DNA of 64,000 nucleotides from Ptychodera flava (Eukaryota > Hemichordata > Enteropneusta > Ptychoderidae). The position numbers and the translations under genes were made by a program. Shown here piece by piece: positions 24,727 to 38,071 of the stretch; within the stretch, counting starts at the first letter, position 1; each line of letters opens with the position of its first letter. The stretch spans positions 25,386,746 to 25,450,745 of the forward strand of contig NC_091932.1 in assembly GCF_041260155.1 (NCBI RefSeq), written 5' to 3'. The notes beneath the pieces are model-generated. The model saw nothing but the letters and a program-made list of their open reading frames with translations, was not told the DNA's origin and made no database searches.

Positions 24727-24916
24727 TTTTTTTAATTTTTTTTTCAGTCCGTCATCCAACGGGCGTTAGCCCAATTACAGGATGAGGTACCCATAACCCA
24801 CTACCCCAATGGAGCACTGAGGAGTAAAGTGCCTTGCCAAGGGGCACAGCACAATGCTGGAGTCTCGAACTCACCGTCCTCCAATAGTGAGTTCGGTACC
24901 CTAACCACTGCCCCAC
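24727..24916 (-). mobile_element. tRNA-derived SINE with V-type central domain
   Basis: Read on the minus strand it opens with TGGGGCAGTGGTTAGGGTAC (box A-like) and then GAGTTCGAGACTCC (box B-like, matching GWTCRANNC). A central segment contains GTGCCCCTTGGCAAGGCAC and CTCAGTGCTCC, which I recall from fish and other animal V-domain SINEs. It ends in an A-rich tail (GACTGAAAAAAAAATTAAAA). These are the parts of a Pol III-transcribed retroposon moved by a LINE. A flanking duplication is uncertain (only AGAAT is shared). Confidence 0.8.
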
Positions 24917-26677
24917 AAAAGTATTCTGCACAGGACATTACCAGACGACGATGGCAGTGTAGATAATGACATAAAATTTGATTTAAGGTGTCAAAGTATT
25001 TTTGAATATTTCTGTTCACGGAAAATCTTATAAGAGTTTGGTTAGAAGAGATGAAAATGTAGACTTCATAATCCTAACCCCAAAAGACAAAAGAAACTGC
25101 AGGCAAATCGCATATCATTCACTTGTAAATCTTTGTAGTTTCACCGACAGGGTTAGGTTATCATTGAATTTAGCAAGATTTATGATAACTGTTTGCTTAT
25201 TCTAATTACAACTTTAGAAGCCACACAACCATTTTGTATTATAAAAAAATCCATGATTTCTTAGCTGACATGCACCGAGAAAGACCATTGAAAAATCCAT
25301 TTTGTCAGATGTCTCTTTCATTTTCTCAATGGCGTACCGACCTATGTATGCAGAATATAAAAGTATCTTTCCGCGTTTGATGAGATCAAGGGGAGATTTC
25401 CGTGACTGACTAGAAAGCAATGTAAGTAGGATGACTTTAATAACAAATAACAACTGAACAACTTCTGGGACTGAAACACATATCAAGTCGAAGTGATGAA
25501 TTGGTCGTCTCTTGGGTATATCTCCGATCTCCATTACTTTGCATGATGTATATTTTCTCTGAGATGGTTTTTCTCTCTCTTCTGTAGTAGAGGCGACGCG
25601 CATTAATTCAGATCTCCAGCCAGGTTGATGGAAGAAATGAGTCATTTGAGGCTGAAGATGCCGCTAGCGGGTGAAATAATTGCGACCTCAACTATCTCGA
25701 CTGTCGCCGACAAGCACGTATTTCATGAATCGCTTAAATTTACACGGGGTGGTTCGCTCGTATAAGTCAGTCACGCACATCTGAAACAGGCCGACCCATC
25801 TCGAAGCACGGGGGGAAGGGGTAGGCTTTATAAAATGCAAATTGCGGATTAGGGCCACTCAGACACCGTAAAGGTGGTTTTTGGAGATTGAAGTTACTTT
25901 TGCGTAGTGGGAAATTCCCTTAAATATTCGGAAACTAGCGATATCTAAAGCGCACACTGTATACTATAGTATCGTGTATTTTTAATGCAAGCGTTTAGAC
26001 TTACGTACATTAAGTCGTACATTTTTTCTAAAGTCCGTAAACAGGAAGAGCGCGGGAGAACACGCACGTTCCGTAAATTACTGACTTGGTAGGAAGCGAT
26101 CAAATACAAAATTGATAACGTTACTCGTTGATCGCGGCACAGAGCTAGCTGTGTGCCAGAGAGGTGTCGATTTCCTTCAACGATTGTCAGTTTAAAAGCT
26201 GTGTGTTTGTCATTGCGGGCAACAATAGGACCCTGCCTAGAGGTTTGTTGTTCCTCTGTGTACAAACCGTGCCTTAGGGGTTGAAGTCATTCTTAGTGCA
26301 TTGAGTGCCGAGAAGCATTCCTGGGTGTCTTATGCCCCGATATGCTTTGTTGTTGGCCTTTTAAAGCGGGTCCATTCTAGTTTGCTGAAGATTCTCAGCG
26401 TAAAAATAAACGTTGGTCTATTATTGACAAGAAACATCCAGCGATAAAAAGTTCGCTTGTTAGATCGACTGACACCCTCTCTGTTTGTCTCGTTATTTTG
26501 TTTTTCGGTTACTGCGTTCCTGATCTGACCTGTATTAGATCAATAGACGTCGCTAAATATGACTGATGCTTTATTGTCTGGGCGGCTTTATTATTTCTGC
26601 ATTTGCCTTCATTTTCCTATTGATGTGTAGCTGAGCTGGGCACCGTGCTATAACAATGCTTTTGTCAAGGCGCACGT
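24917..26677. other. Intergenic, nothing recognised
   Basis: Several frames up to 143 codons on the minus strand (25214-25645; 25945-26265) have no recognisable domain and no splice context that I can support. Confidence 0.45.
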
Positions 26678-26685
26678 GACGTCAG
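26678..26685. promoter_or_regulatory. CRE palindrome, distal, upstream of gene 2
   Basis: A perfect TGACGTCA lies 735 bp before the gene 2 start and overlaps a CACGTGAC E-box-like sequence. Confidence 0.35.
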
Positions 26686-27026
26686 GCGTTGTTATGGCAA
26701 CCGCCCGCTCTGAAACGACTTTTAGTAGGCGAACTTGCTAATCCCCAACGCTTCAATACAATACTTGTTCAAAAGTTTTGTGGCCGATGCGTTCACAATG
26801 CCCTGATATATATCCAAACATTTTTGGTGGCACGGTAACAAGCTCCAAAATATGCGCAAATGAACATTTTGGTGTTGACGTCCCGCGCAGATTTATTACG
26901 TAAAATAATATTTGTTTTGTACCAACAATAGCTGTTTCCCGTATTTGGCAGGGCTCATCGATAACGCCGTACCCTTGACTAATCGCATTACAAACGGCAC
27001 CTCCTAATTAAAGAGTCATCAGCCTG

Positions 27027-27034
27027 TGACGTCA
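27027..27034. promoter_or_regulatory. CRE palindrome upstream of gene 2
   Basis: A perfect TGACGTCA site (CREB/ATF full site) lies 386 bp before the gene 2 start codon. Promoter function is inferred from position only. Confidence 0.4.
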
Positions 27035-27412
27035 GAAGAATCCCAATGATCTCACCGTCTTCGAAATTACCATATCGGGTTCAAAGGCCGCGACTTTTGC
27101 GTGGAAGACTTGGGTTGTCAATACACACGAGTAACACCCGTCACTACAGTTGGTCGATTCATGTCTTGCCATCCACTCGTGTCACCTGCTGCCCAAGATT
27201 TACCGGATTACAGGTACTGCCTAGTTTGCCGAACACGCCGCGTCGTCCTGGGACAACTTTTTTTCCAGTACTTATCGATTATCTGTCGCAGGAGACACGC
27301 ACCACAGCGCTGCTGAGCAGGGGTGTTTTTAGAGCAGACGGACCGCGTTCGCGAAACGCAAGACTACGCTACTATCCGGGAGAGTCACAGCCGGAGCAAT
27401 TTTCAGTCCATC

Positions 27413-27452
27413 ATGGGATGTGTAGCTAGCAGTGACGCGGATTCCCTGCCAG
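27413..27452 (+). CDS. Exon 1 of gene 2, lipid-tagged EF-hand protein (N-terminal MGC tag)
   Basis: The exon encodes MGCVASSDADSLP plus one base and is followed by donor G|GTAGGAAG, giving a phase-1 intron of 3,967 bp. Joining the last G to the AA at 31420 creates a Glu codon and keeps the EF-hand frame open. Gly2, Cys3 and Ser6 reproduce the dual-acylation motif of the gene 1 first exon. The start context is good (A at -3, G at +4), and an in-frame stop at 27314-27316 lies upstream. CRE palindromes lie 386 and 735 bp upstream of the start. The exon is too short for ordinary ORF searches and was found by comparing N-termini among the paralogs. Confidence 0.75.
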
Positions 27453-30400
27453 GTAGGAAGTCTATGAACTATTCTAGTCAGTTCCAGAAGAACGTTTAAT
27501 GCACGTGCCTTTCCGTCGAGACCTTCACACCAACTTTCGTACACATATTCAGGTGCCTACATAATAACATGGAGACTGGGTTTAAGCTGTCCTGCAACTT
27601 AATATAATGGCAACTGTACATACTCTATCAGCAACGTTTAGCCAAATTTAGTTTTCCAGTATGTTAAATGAAAACACAATAACTTAGCTCATAGCACCCC
27701 CTGGGGGTTGAGTTCCCTCTAATAGCCAAGTAATCTAAACAATTTACATGGAGCCAGTGTGGTATTACATCACTCACGGGTCCAGCTATCCTTTATTGGG
27801 CTAATTAATTGATCGCTATGGATGTTCACATGACCAGCCGTTGCAGGGCGGAGACAGAGAGAAAGGACAAGTCCCTGTACTAATGTATTTTTAATCAGCA
27901 AATTAGAGCGCTAATCCATGCGTGTCACCGAACGATCAATAATTGAGGTAGTCGTCGCTTAGGTCGCTGATCAAGTAACAAGGCGGCAAATCTCTCCGAC
28001 AACAAAACGACGTGTTTTGTCATTAATTTTTGTGAGACATTTGGCAGGGATTCACAGAGGATACAGACGATGTTTTCGGAATTCACTCGATTCAGTACCG
28101 GGAGAAAGGCAAATAATTTCTTGCATAGAAATAGAGAACAAGATGACGTCACGGATTTTGCATTCAACTCGAATTGCCGCCACTGGCGACCAAATGTATT
28201 AGCTTCTGACAGACTCATCTGTTAATCTTTCGGAAGACTCCAATTTGAAATATTTTCTTTTCTCTTCACTGTCATAGGATGGAATAATTAATAACCACCA
28301 GTGATAAAGTATGAAATGATATTGATTGTCCGTGGCACACGCTAGCGACCTCATATTTCACTTACGAGACCTCTTGTCAAAGCAAGGCCAGCGTATAGTT
28401 TCCTCTTTAACACTGGGAACGAGAGTGCGCAAACCGATTTTTGCATTCATCCGGGCGTGCGTTTTTAGTGCGGATAACCGAATCGAAATCAGGATCGCCG
28501 TAAAGCTGGTCACGGAACAAGCTAAAAGCCGTGTAACTCAGGACACTAAAAGGGCCTAGTCTCGTACATTCATGGTCTGAGCCAAGTTCAAGACTGAAGA
28601 AACCATAGGGCTTCCCTAGCAATCGTGAATAACCCGGCGGAGCTTGTACGAAGGCCAAGCTTAATAAATCAACCTTGATAAGCCAATAAAGCACTTGGCA
28701 CTGCGCGTGCCTGTCACGCTTCTTCGCCGGAGTCGGAGGGCAATGATGCGAACAAGTACAACGTTTATGAGCGCGTCAAGTCCGCCATTACGTGGACGGC
28801 ATCATGAATAAGGTGCGGTAACAGCGCTGTCGTCGCTTAGAGGAAAACCACATCGTTTCTGCTATCAAGCTGTATGACTTACTGAATCTCATCTCAATCT
28901 CGGTTACTGGTTATTCTAGTTTAATTTACGACGTGGACTATACATCTTTCTCACCCAAAAATTATTTCATGATTGAACATTTTAACACGTTATAGTCTCA
29001 TACACCATTTTAACGACTTATTACGTCCAATAATATTACTGTGGCGCTGTACATAAAGAATCTAAACATTTAGTAATGAATATTCATTTGTTAATGTGTA
29101 GACTCGGCAAATTATCCTATGAAAGGTTTGTTTCTGTCCAATGTGACATGTGCATATCCTAAGAAAATGTATGTGATAATATTATTTGTCAGCCTTTTTG
29201 TAGCTTGCTCAAACTTCTATCACAGTCTCAAGTCAAATTAATTTAAAACCATATATTTCTCAAATTTGCCTGTGTCAACCGTGGATAGCATTTCGATAAA
29301 CGGTATACGGACAACTTCATTTTTTTATAATAGACTCTGTAGTATAGGGTCCGTGCTTTAGTGTGCTGCAGTATACATTGTTTTGTTTGACAGAATATGC
29401 CAATCAGTCCGTAAAGAATCGAAAATCGGCGTCGTTCGATATACACACATTCTAGACAGCCACACTGTGACAGTCTTAACAGGGCACGTGATCCTGTGAA
29501 CACTTGGAGAAACAAAAGTGAAAAATTCGGGAGTACATTGCGTCACTTCGAGTCGGTAAACAGAGCCCGAAAGACAATTTCGGAATACCTAATGAAGCGT
29601 GTGCAGTTTGTTTGAACGTGCGATATGGAACTGCCAATTAACAGGTGGATTAACGTAATTAGCCATTGTAACAGTTATTCTAAAGGTATACCACCGATCA
29701 ATTTCGCCTGCCAAGTCAATAAGAAGATTTTTCATTATCAATATCAGTGACTGACAGGGTGTAATTGGCAGCGGATTCGAAGACAAAGGTGGTAAGATCG
29801 AATGAAACAAACCCGCCGAATCCATCAAGTCTGGTTGTCTTCGCAGCGTTTAATGTAGATATTCAAATTTTTCAATTATGTCATTATAACCTTCTGTCGT
29901 GTCGGTTTCCAAGGGAATATCATTTCGCCATCTTTTATCATTACAGTGCAGCCAGATTGTTTACCACATGTTGCTTCGTTTCGATTCACAAGTCGACCCC
30001 GCAACGTTCTCCGCCTGTCTTAATGTCTTAACCATATGCGTTACCAATCATCAACTGTGACACAGATACTACTTGCTAACACTGCAATATATATCGTTAA
30101 AGGGGTCACCGGTTGAAAGGTCGTGCGCTCTTTAACGTTTAGTATTTTCAGCATTGCTTGTCTGTTTCAGGAACTGGGTGTCATATAAGTGCTGTAATTT
30201 TTTCCCACCAAAATTTTAGTGCAACATTTTACCAATTTTTTTGAATTTTTCTGTAACTTTTTGATAATTTTGGACCAAATGGACATCACATGTCATTGGC
30301 TACAGTTTTTTATCAAAATTTTGGCAAAAATCTGAAATAAATTGACTGGGGTACATTTTGTAAAGGCGACAATAGTTGACTTTGGCGCTCAAAGGGTTAA

Positions 30401-31419
30401 CTCCTTGAAGATTGTGACGTATAATTTGATATTTTCAGTTGTCAATGATTCGAAAGCGCGTGATATATTCGATATCAGCAGAGAAGTAAATCATTAGTGA
30501 CAACGCGGAATTTAAATTACACAACCTTTGAAGAAGGGAAACACTGACGTTGTACTGTTGTTTTTAAATCGAGATTCATAAGTCTGTATAGGTTACATTA
30601 CGCCCTCTTTCCGTTTAACATTCTTCAATTCACATTATGATATCAACTGTTTGGTTTTCAAATTCAAAACCATCAAGAAACCACGTGGTACCTTCAAAAA
30701 CAGAAATCTTTCGTCCCATGTTATGATGAGGACCGTTTAAGAAAGCAAAGAATTCTTTAGGATCAGGCGTGATGACCGTTCGTTAACCATCGAACTTTTT
30801 GTGGCAGTCAAACTTGCTATGAACCATTTGTTGCCTGAGATCGCCATATTTTCGTCTCATTTGTACAGCATGAGTTGCTGTCACAGGTGTACTATCCAGC
30901 TTACACTGTTCGTTTTTGTGTGATCGAAGAAAACTTACCACATTTGTTGGAAAAATGTGTCTCCTTGAGTGCATGCCATCGGTTAGGCACCGTCATTTTT
31001 ATTGCGGCTTGCTGCGTTTGTTGGTCAATGAAGGTGATGGGGATGTTAATGAACTTGATTGGTACATTTCAATGCATGTACGGCAACCTACAGTTTTTGT
31101 TAATCCAAGCGTGTCGACGATGATGATGATGACTTCAATGATAGTTGCAATCAAGACAGCGTCATCACAAGGGCGGCGAAAAGCTTGTTTGGCGACGACA
31201 ATAGCGATTGGCAAAATATTGCTTTACGTGTTTCGGGCCCCAACAAGCTTTCTTTATGGGGCACTGTCTGTTTTATTACTCAGAAGTAGCCATAATTGAT
31301 TAACCTACCCGAAGTGTCAAAGTAATATTTTCTCAGTCAAAGATTAACCCGTGACATGAATGACATTTGTACGACAGATTCCTTTGTTTATTTTTTTTCT
31401 CTCTCTCTCTTTCTTCCAG
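27453..31419 (+). other. Intron 1 of gene 2 (4.0 kb, phase 1)
   Basis: This GT-AG intron separates the tag exon from the EF-hand exon. I see no second gene in it. It holds one CRE palindrome (28144-28151) and a run of T- and A-rich sequence around 30180-30370. Open frames here have no recognisable domains. Confidence 0.68.
28144..28151. promoter_or_regulatory. CRE palindrome in intron 1 of gene 2
   Basis: A perfect TGACGTCA lies about 690 bp into the intron. It may act as an enhancer site if the CRE cluster is functional. Confidence 0.3.
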
Positions 31420-31640
31420 AACTTTCACCCCGCGAGGAGAAAGAAATAATGGCGGCGTTTCGCATGATCGACAAGGACAACAGTGGATACATAACTTACG
31501 ATGAACTCAAGGAAGCGATGAGAGACGCTGGCAAAGACGCTTCTGAGGAAAAGGTGGCCAGAATGATGAGGGTGGCGGACAAAAATCGCGATGGAAGAAT
31601 AAATTACGTCGAGTATGTCCATATGTTGAAGTCGTACTGA
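31420..31640 (+). CDS. Exon 2 of gene 2, calmodulin-like EF-hand pair
   Basis: This terminal coding exon follows a strong polypyrimidine tract and TTCCAG acceptor, and ends in TGA at 31638-31640. With exon 1 it makes an 86-aa protein. Loop 1 is DKDNSGYITYDE (residues about 31-42) and loop 2 is DKNRDGRINYVE (about 67-78). Both are canonical, with Gly at position 6 and Glu at position 12. The LSPREEKEIMAAFRMID stretch before loop 1 resembles the opening helix of calmodulin or troponin C lobes. The fold, length and intron position match gene 1, but the sequence is clearly diverged, so the two are old paralogs rather than a recent copy. Function is inferred as a membrane-anchored calcium-binding protein. 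Confidence 0.92.
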
Positions 31641-32819
31641 GAGAATTTTTGATCGCTGTTAACATTAGGTGTACCCATTCCGTGTTTTGTTATTTTCCGT
31701 CTTCAGACACATGCGCAGATGACAACGACAATTGGGTCGCATGTTGGTGAACGCTTATTTTCTGCCCTACGAATTCTACACATAGGAGGCATAGGGGCTT
31801 ATTGGGAAGTTTGTGTTAATATGAGAAGCAATAACTAACTGATCGCGTTGTTTTTAAGACTGGGTTCTGTGCTATCTCTCAATCCTAACATTCTGAACAG
31901 AGGTCAAGAGAGAATAACAGAAATGCGTTTCGTCAAAATATGAGTCATCACGATTGCTCGTGCGTTTGGCTGTTTATCGTCGCTCTTCTAATCGGACCTG
32001 GCTACGGACACCACGCGGGCGCTACCTCTAAATCTTCCACATCCTCAGATAATGAAATTGCGGCATGCAAATTTGCGTACGTGTGGCGAAGAATAGCTGC
32101 CCGGCGGTCGTAAACCCACTCCCGTCGGAAATCAACGTCAATTTATTGACTTTTTGGAGGACCAACATAGCTCGAACCCAACGCCAATTACTCGAGAGCA
32201 CGATACTAGTATCAGAGCCTGAAGATTTGTGATGGGCGAGGACATTCCTCAAGAAGAAAAAAAAAGGTTTGGTCCCGTGAATCGACTGTTTACCGATCGG
32301 ATGCCCAATAGGGGAACAAGGAATCCAATCACGTAGAACACTGCGATGGAAATACAAACGTTCTTCAAAATATTCCCACGAGGCGCATCAGACTTTGCCG
32401 TGCCGAAAATCAAATCCAGGACATTTCGAGCCCCAGAATAATAAAATAGAATAAATTTGTGCAACCGCTAAACAGTATTATATATTACAGATCTGGGATT
32501 CAAACCATCTGCCAGTGTGTAATTTTCCGTCATGTGATACGTGTTGTATTCTTTGCCGTCCCGTTTGCTGTACACAATGTTTTTATATTTGCCTACACAT
32601 TTCTTATGGCAACTATACCGAGCAGTAACGTCGTAAATTATTTGAAGCTCTTTTTACTATGTCATTTCCTTCCGTAAGCTTATTCAATTTTTGTGCGTTT
32701 TAAGAAAACCATGCACAGATGCACCAAGCAGGAGATGAGTCTGTCGCATTATACCTGTACAGTTTGAATGAATAAAACATTTAATAACTTTAGTGCTTGA
32801 TATTTTGTGACGTGTTTTC
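31641..32819. other. 3' flank of gene 2, no further gene recognised
   Basis: Probably includes the gene 2 3' UTR. Apart from candidate AATAAA signals nothing is recognised. Confidence 0.45.
32440..32455 (+). terminator. Candidate polyadenylation signals for gene 2
   Basis: Two AATAAA hexamers, at 32440-32445 and 32450-32455, lie about 800 bp after the gene 2 stop codon. Another lies near 32771. Which one is used, if any, cannot be told from sequence. Confidence 0.3.
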
Positions 32820-32880
32820 GTGTATGTATGTATGTATGTATGTATGTATGTATGTATGTATGTATGTATGTATGTATGTG
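32820..32880. repeat. (TATG)n microsatellite
   Basis: About 15 TATG units. Confidence 0.97.
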
Positions 32881-35800
32881 TTTGTAGCGCTGTCTGCGTA
32901 CAAAACACGTACTGATATCTTTAAATATGAAATTTTATACATGCGTATGACAAATCGATGCAAATCTGTTGTTCTGACAGTTCAGACAAACGGAGACAAT
33001 TTATCAAGCCAGGTATGAAAACATGTACTCCCTCCGGAAGATCGTGACGTGACCTTGTAAAATATTCAAACCTTAAACCGTACAAAATTGATTACTTAGC
33101 GCGTACAAAGCCTTCGAAGCGTAAAATGTGAAACCCGTCACGAGGCGTGACTGGACTAGTTGATGAAGCATTTGGGTTGACGGGCACTTTTATCTTGGAT
33201 TTGTCATGTATCAAGTTTTTCACTGTCCGAAAATACCATATTTGATTCCGAAAGCATTTTCTCGAAGAAGTTGATTTGCCACACTTGTGTCATTTAACGA
33301 GGCAGTCAAGTTATAAACCTACATTTCTGTATAAGTAAACAATTAACTAGCGTCTGTTGCAAGACATTTCTCCTGCAATTTCATATACAACTGTGGTTAA
33401 ATATCAGCTATCAAAATCTGGGAGTGTTGTCAGCTACAGCAAGGAGCGGTTTATCAGGTCATTCGATCGATCGGCCACTTTGAACTACTTTGTTCTTCTA
33501 TACACTTATATTACGTACCAACTTCGATATTATCTTTACAACGTTAATGCCCCAAAAACCAGTCGCAAATATTGCGAAATTTTCTTAGCGGCCTTTCAGT
33601 AACCGATCGTACTCTAGCTGTTTCAGTTCGACAAGGTACATACATACGTTTAAAACACAATTCACAAATTACATCAATATGTCATGTACCTCCTAAACAT
33701 CCATCAGTACAATAACATTTTGAAAATTTACAGATCACACCGAATCTGCCGCTGCAAATTTTGACGCAATTATCAGATTGACAATAGCGTTGAACGTGAA
33801 GATTTCTGAATCAGACACAGGGTATTAACAACTTAACTCAGCGTTAGACTGGTACCAAGACCATACAGTGTACACATATCTCACAAATTTTACAATTCTG
33901 GATTTATTCTGACGGGTGTTGGCGTGCTTAGCGGGGTATATGCTTACAGATTCCTTACATTTAGTACAACAACTTTACTATCAGTGGTCCAAGATGATCC
34001 AACTTAATGTTGTAAGCAATAAATGTCTCGTTTATCAGGAATTCTTTTACTTTTAATGGTCTTGAAAATTAGAACTGTTTTCTTGGCATAATTCTTCATT
34101 CTGGCGTGACCGACGACTAAAGTAAATAGAATCGGGTTCTATGTATCACTTTCTATTTCTTATAATAATAGCTTCTTTTTTACTTCACACTGACAGAAAC
34201 AGTAACAGGCATACGCACAAGCAGAAGAGCATACAATCTGATAAGGATATGCCACGCAAATGAAAACCCTTACTTGTTTCAGTCGTAGCGTAAATCGGTT
34301 GTATTCTGTGAACAAATGATCATCTCGGAAAAAAGTTCAAAGAATTTTTTTCTGGGGGTTCTAGGTGCTAGCCCTTTACGCAGTCAGTCGCCTTCGTGAC
34401 TTATCGATTAAAATACCGTACATGTACGCAGATATCATTCTCAGCCGACTTAACATATTCTGACAGTTATCAAGTCCCGTAAATTGATCGGCATATTCCG
34501 GCGACGTGTTCCCGCCCTCCGGCGGTCAAAGCCAGGTATCGACCGTCGTTTCATTTTTAATATCGCTCGATTGTGCCGGGTGAAGTGGACCGAGACAAGA
34601 TGGACAGACTTTAGATCGATTATAGACGGAAATGATTTTATCGTTGACTTCTCTTTTACAGTATCGAGTTTTGAATGGAGCCCATTTCATCATTCTTCGA
34701 AATTGGGTTCAGAATCATCACCTTGCCAAGCTAATATGTCATCCAAGGAGTTTAGATAAATTGATTTTATTTGCAAAGTCTTACAAGTGCAACACAACGT
34801 CTCGTATAGGGCTTCGATGTCCAGGCATGCTAAAATCTGGTAGGTGAGTGGCGACTGATCTGAACTTCGTATGTGCATGGTTAAATTGTCATCCGCAGAA
34901 CATGTATATATTATACATGTAGTCTTATAATTACAGAGCTATTTACAAACTGAATCGTGACATGTACAATTCTTAGTCTGTCACTTTCGCTTCCAAAAGC
35001 ACCGCCATATCGCGAAGAAGTGTCACAGTAAAATGTCCCAAGTTAATTCGGAAACACTCAAAGCCTCTTTGCCCGGACGTCGGGAGCGATATTGATCCCT
35101 TCAATTACGCAAGGTCGAAGATGACGCAAATGATATCGATGTGTTAGCAAAATCGTAATCAGGGCACGTCCGCCGTTCGTACTTTCCCACACACACCAAG
35201 ACGACTGCTGTCGTGTCCGGGCATGCGGAAATGATAGCGATTACAGATATACACCCCGTAAATAAAAAAAAACCGCACTCGGAAAAGTTGTTGATATCAG
35301 TGAAATTTTATATGTGTTTTCGCGATCTTGGGAGAAGGAAGCCCGGCATACTTATACGTAAACAGCCAATTCGCATATTCCTATTCTTCGTCACGAACTT
35401 TGGGCACAGCGATAGTCTGTTTGAGGAATGGGCACGTAAGAAGCGAGGCCGATGGTTTTCTAGTCAATCTCGGATCACTCACATGAAATAAGATACATTC
35501 CTAGAGATACTTGCAAAACCATAGTTTATCCAAACCAAACCTGAATTTCTTGGCGTATCAAAAAGTAGGGTGCAACAGATAAATATGTTTGTTTCAATTT
35601 TCTACGAGTTTGTATGCTTTCTGATAAGGCACATCAAAACTGACTAAAATAAGCAAGCAAGCTCAGTGTGCAATAAGCGTATGATATCTCAACCTAAGAC
35701 AATCAAGGTACATGCCTTTGGCGTATATTTCTTGTCAAACTCAATGGATAAAATCTCAACGTAAGACTTGCAGGGTCACACGACTACCGGATGAATACAT

Positions 35801-37251
35801 CGTTGCTATGCAAAGTGAGATAAGATATCCCATGATTCATTATGATTTGCATACTCTTAGGTATCTAGCTATGTGCTATCGCATATGTAGACATATTAAT
35901 TGGCTAGTTATACAAGTGTTAAAACGTTCTTGTAAGCACACCGTTCTTCCGAAATCCCTGTTTTTTTTCGGTAAAAACTCTTTGACTGAACGAGGATATA
36001 CAGCATTCGTTTAAACTTCCCCACTGATTGTGTCCTAACTATAAGGCAAAATGCAATAAATAATAGAGAGACAAGTTGCACCTGTTTTTCTGAAGAAAAA
36101 TATGTCGATATTTTTCCAATGGAAATGGTAAGTGGTATCAGTGGTTTCTGTTTTAACTTTCCTTAAACTAATGATGGATAATTGTGGTAGCTGTAGAACA
36201 TGATCCAACGGTATAGTTTCAACATTGTTCACCGATATCTCAACGTAATTTTATGATAAAACAGTCATGTACATGCTTGAAATCACTGCCAACATGTAAA
36301 CAAGAAAAAGTTATCAGAAACGTAACCTTCTTTGCTACAAGAAGAATTTTATTTATGGTTTTGTGGGTGTAATTTATTCTTCTGTGCTGCGTAGGTCACT
36401 AATGACTTTACTCCATATAATTCGTTGGTGTGCCTTACTTCGCTGTCACATCGCTTTTTTCACGTGAGCCTATTAATAACTATGCTGCTTATCGACGGAG
36501 GGATTTATCACTGCACAATCGTTAAAGAACATACCGGTCCTTCCTAGACAACGTTTATACCTGGTGACCCTCTGAGCAGAGATTAAAGCGCCATCTCAAG
36601 GCAGCCGAGTTAAATGAGTAACCTGTGCCGCGTTTTGTCCTCTTCCTATTTTGCAATTCTCTGATCTCTTTTCTTTATTTTCTCTTTCTTTTCAATGAGG
36701 TAATTTTCATTATAGATCATCTGATGGTTCCGATGTTTATACACTTCAATAGAATAAGTGTTCAGATAACCAGTCGACAACTCTGCTGTCAGTATCAAGC
36801 CACGCCAGATTATTGTTTTCATAATTTCCAATAAAGAAATCTTTCAGATTAGCAATGTGTATTTCTGATGACGAGGTCTGTCGACCACAGAAAACCTAAT
36901 TATAGGATTTCGCGGGATTTACAGACATGCGTTACGCTGATCTCATAATTGCATGATATACCTGGTTACAGATGTATGATCTCATTTGACATCTCATTTT
37001 TATCAATTTTAAATGTACATCAAATATAGCGGAAGATTACAAACACCCTAACCTCAACGCCCGCACAGTACAACAAGATTTTACTCGCTCAGATATAGAA
37101 AAGAACCAAAAGAGCTTTTTCATTCTTTACGCGCTGTAAAGAAACATAGTCCATGATACGGATAAAGTAGAAGGACACTTTTGCCACCGGCTTATACTTT
37201 CTTATGGTACTTTACCATCCATGAATTCAAGGAGCTGCACATGCTGGAGAG
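32881..37251. other. Intergenic, nothing recognised
   Basis: 4.4 kb of AT-rich sequence. Frames of 60 to 100 codons occur at chance level and none shows a family motif. Confidence 0.45.
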
Positions 37252-37860
37252 ACAGCGCCCTCATGCGACGACCATGCCATTTGCATGAATCTTGCAAGTC
37301 CATAGCCCAGACATCGATCATTGCACAACACAAGGAAATATCCGCTCATATATAAGCTTATTGTGTTAACACTTTCAACGGGTGAGCCGTAGCGTTGTGG
37401 GCTACTCTCACGAGACAGAAGCGTGTGACTGTTTACACCCATTCAACAGTCTCCGTCGATCGAAGCACGGCGGAGGCTGGGGTTACCTTCAACGCCAACT
37501 CGACACTCACCTTTTGCTTTTTTGACAGGACATGTCTTGTTTGCCATTTTCTTTACTTTGTATTTCTTTGATTTTTTCCAAGGAATAAAATAATTTCTCT
37601 TTTTCTCCTCTCTTTGAGCATTTTCTAGGACATCAGATGTTTCAGTTGTCTATAGACTACAAATCGGCGGTCTCGTCTATTTATTTTTGGAATCAGAAAA
37701 AAACAACTCAGGTGTGTCGAACTTGTGCTCAATTCATTGTGTCACTGATTATTGTACGGTAAAAAGAAAACATTTTAGCATGACAGTGTGCTTTACGTCG
37801 GGTTGTCGACAGAGGAAGCTTCATAATCGCACCTGGCAATGATTCACTGGGATGCAGGTT
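37252..37860 (+). repeat. Dispersed repeat R1, copy D (long form)
   Basis: Begins CAGCGCCCTCATGCG. It contains GGTGAGCCGTAGCGTTGTGG (37381), then ACGAGACAGAAGCGTGTGAC and CGATCGAAGC (box B-like GWTCRANNC), and ends with CCAACTCGACACTCACC. A further 340 bp downstream also aligns with copy F. It is in opposite orientation to copies A to C. Confidence 0.8.
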
Positions 37861-38071
37861 AGATCAGACAATATTTTTATTCAGTGTTATAATCAAATCA
37901 GAAGTCTGGAATATGGCGGAAGAGTGATTTAAGTTGTACACTTTCACCGCGGGAGGGCGCATTCTGCGCCAACGGCCAGACTGCGGGAGGCGCGTAAACG
38001 CGCCAAGAACGTACGCGTTTATATGCGTTCGATATACGTTGGCTTTGTTTGATCTACATCATGTTTGTTGA

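Noticed and set aside
25214..25645. 143-codon minus-strand frame
   Set aside because: No known motif, no splice or start context, and composition like the surrounding non-coding DNA.
30100..30400. Possible element bounded by TTAAAGGGG-like and CAAAGGGTTAA-like ends
   Set aside because: The ends match too poorly and there is no clear inverted repeat or duplication.
37389..37466. A tRNA gene suggested by box A- and box B-like motifs in repeat copy D
   Set aside because: The boxes are about 70 bp apart and no cloverleaf or acceptor stem can be drawn; the motif is part of a dispersed repeat.
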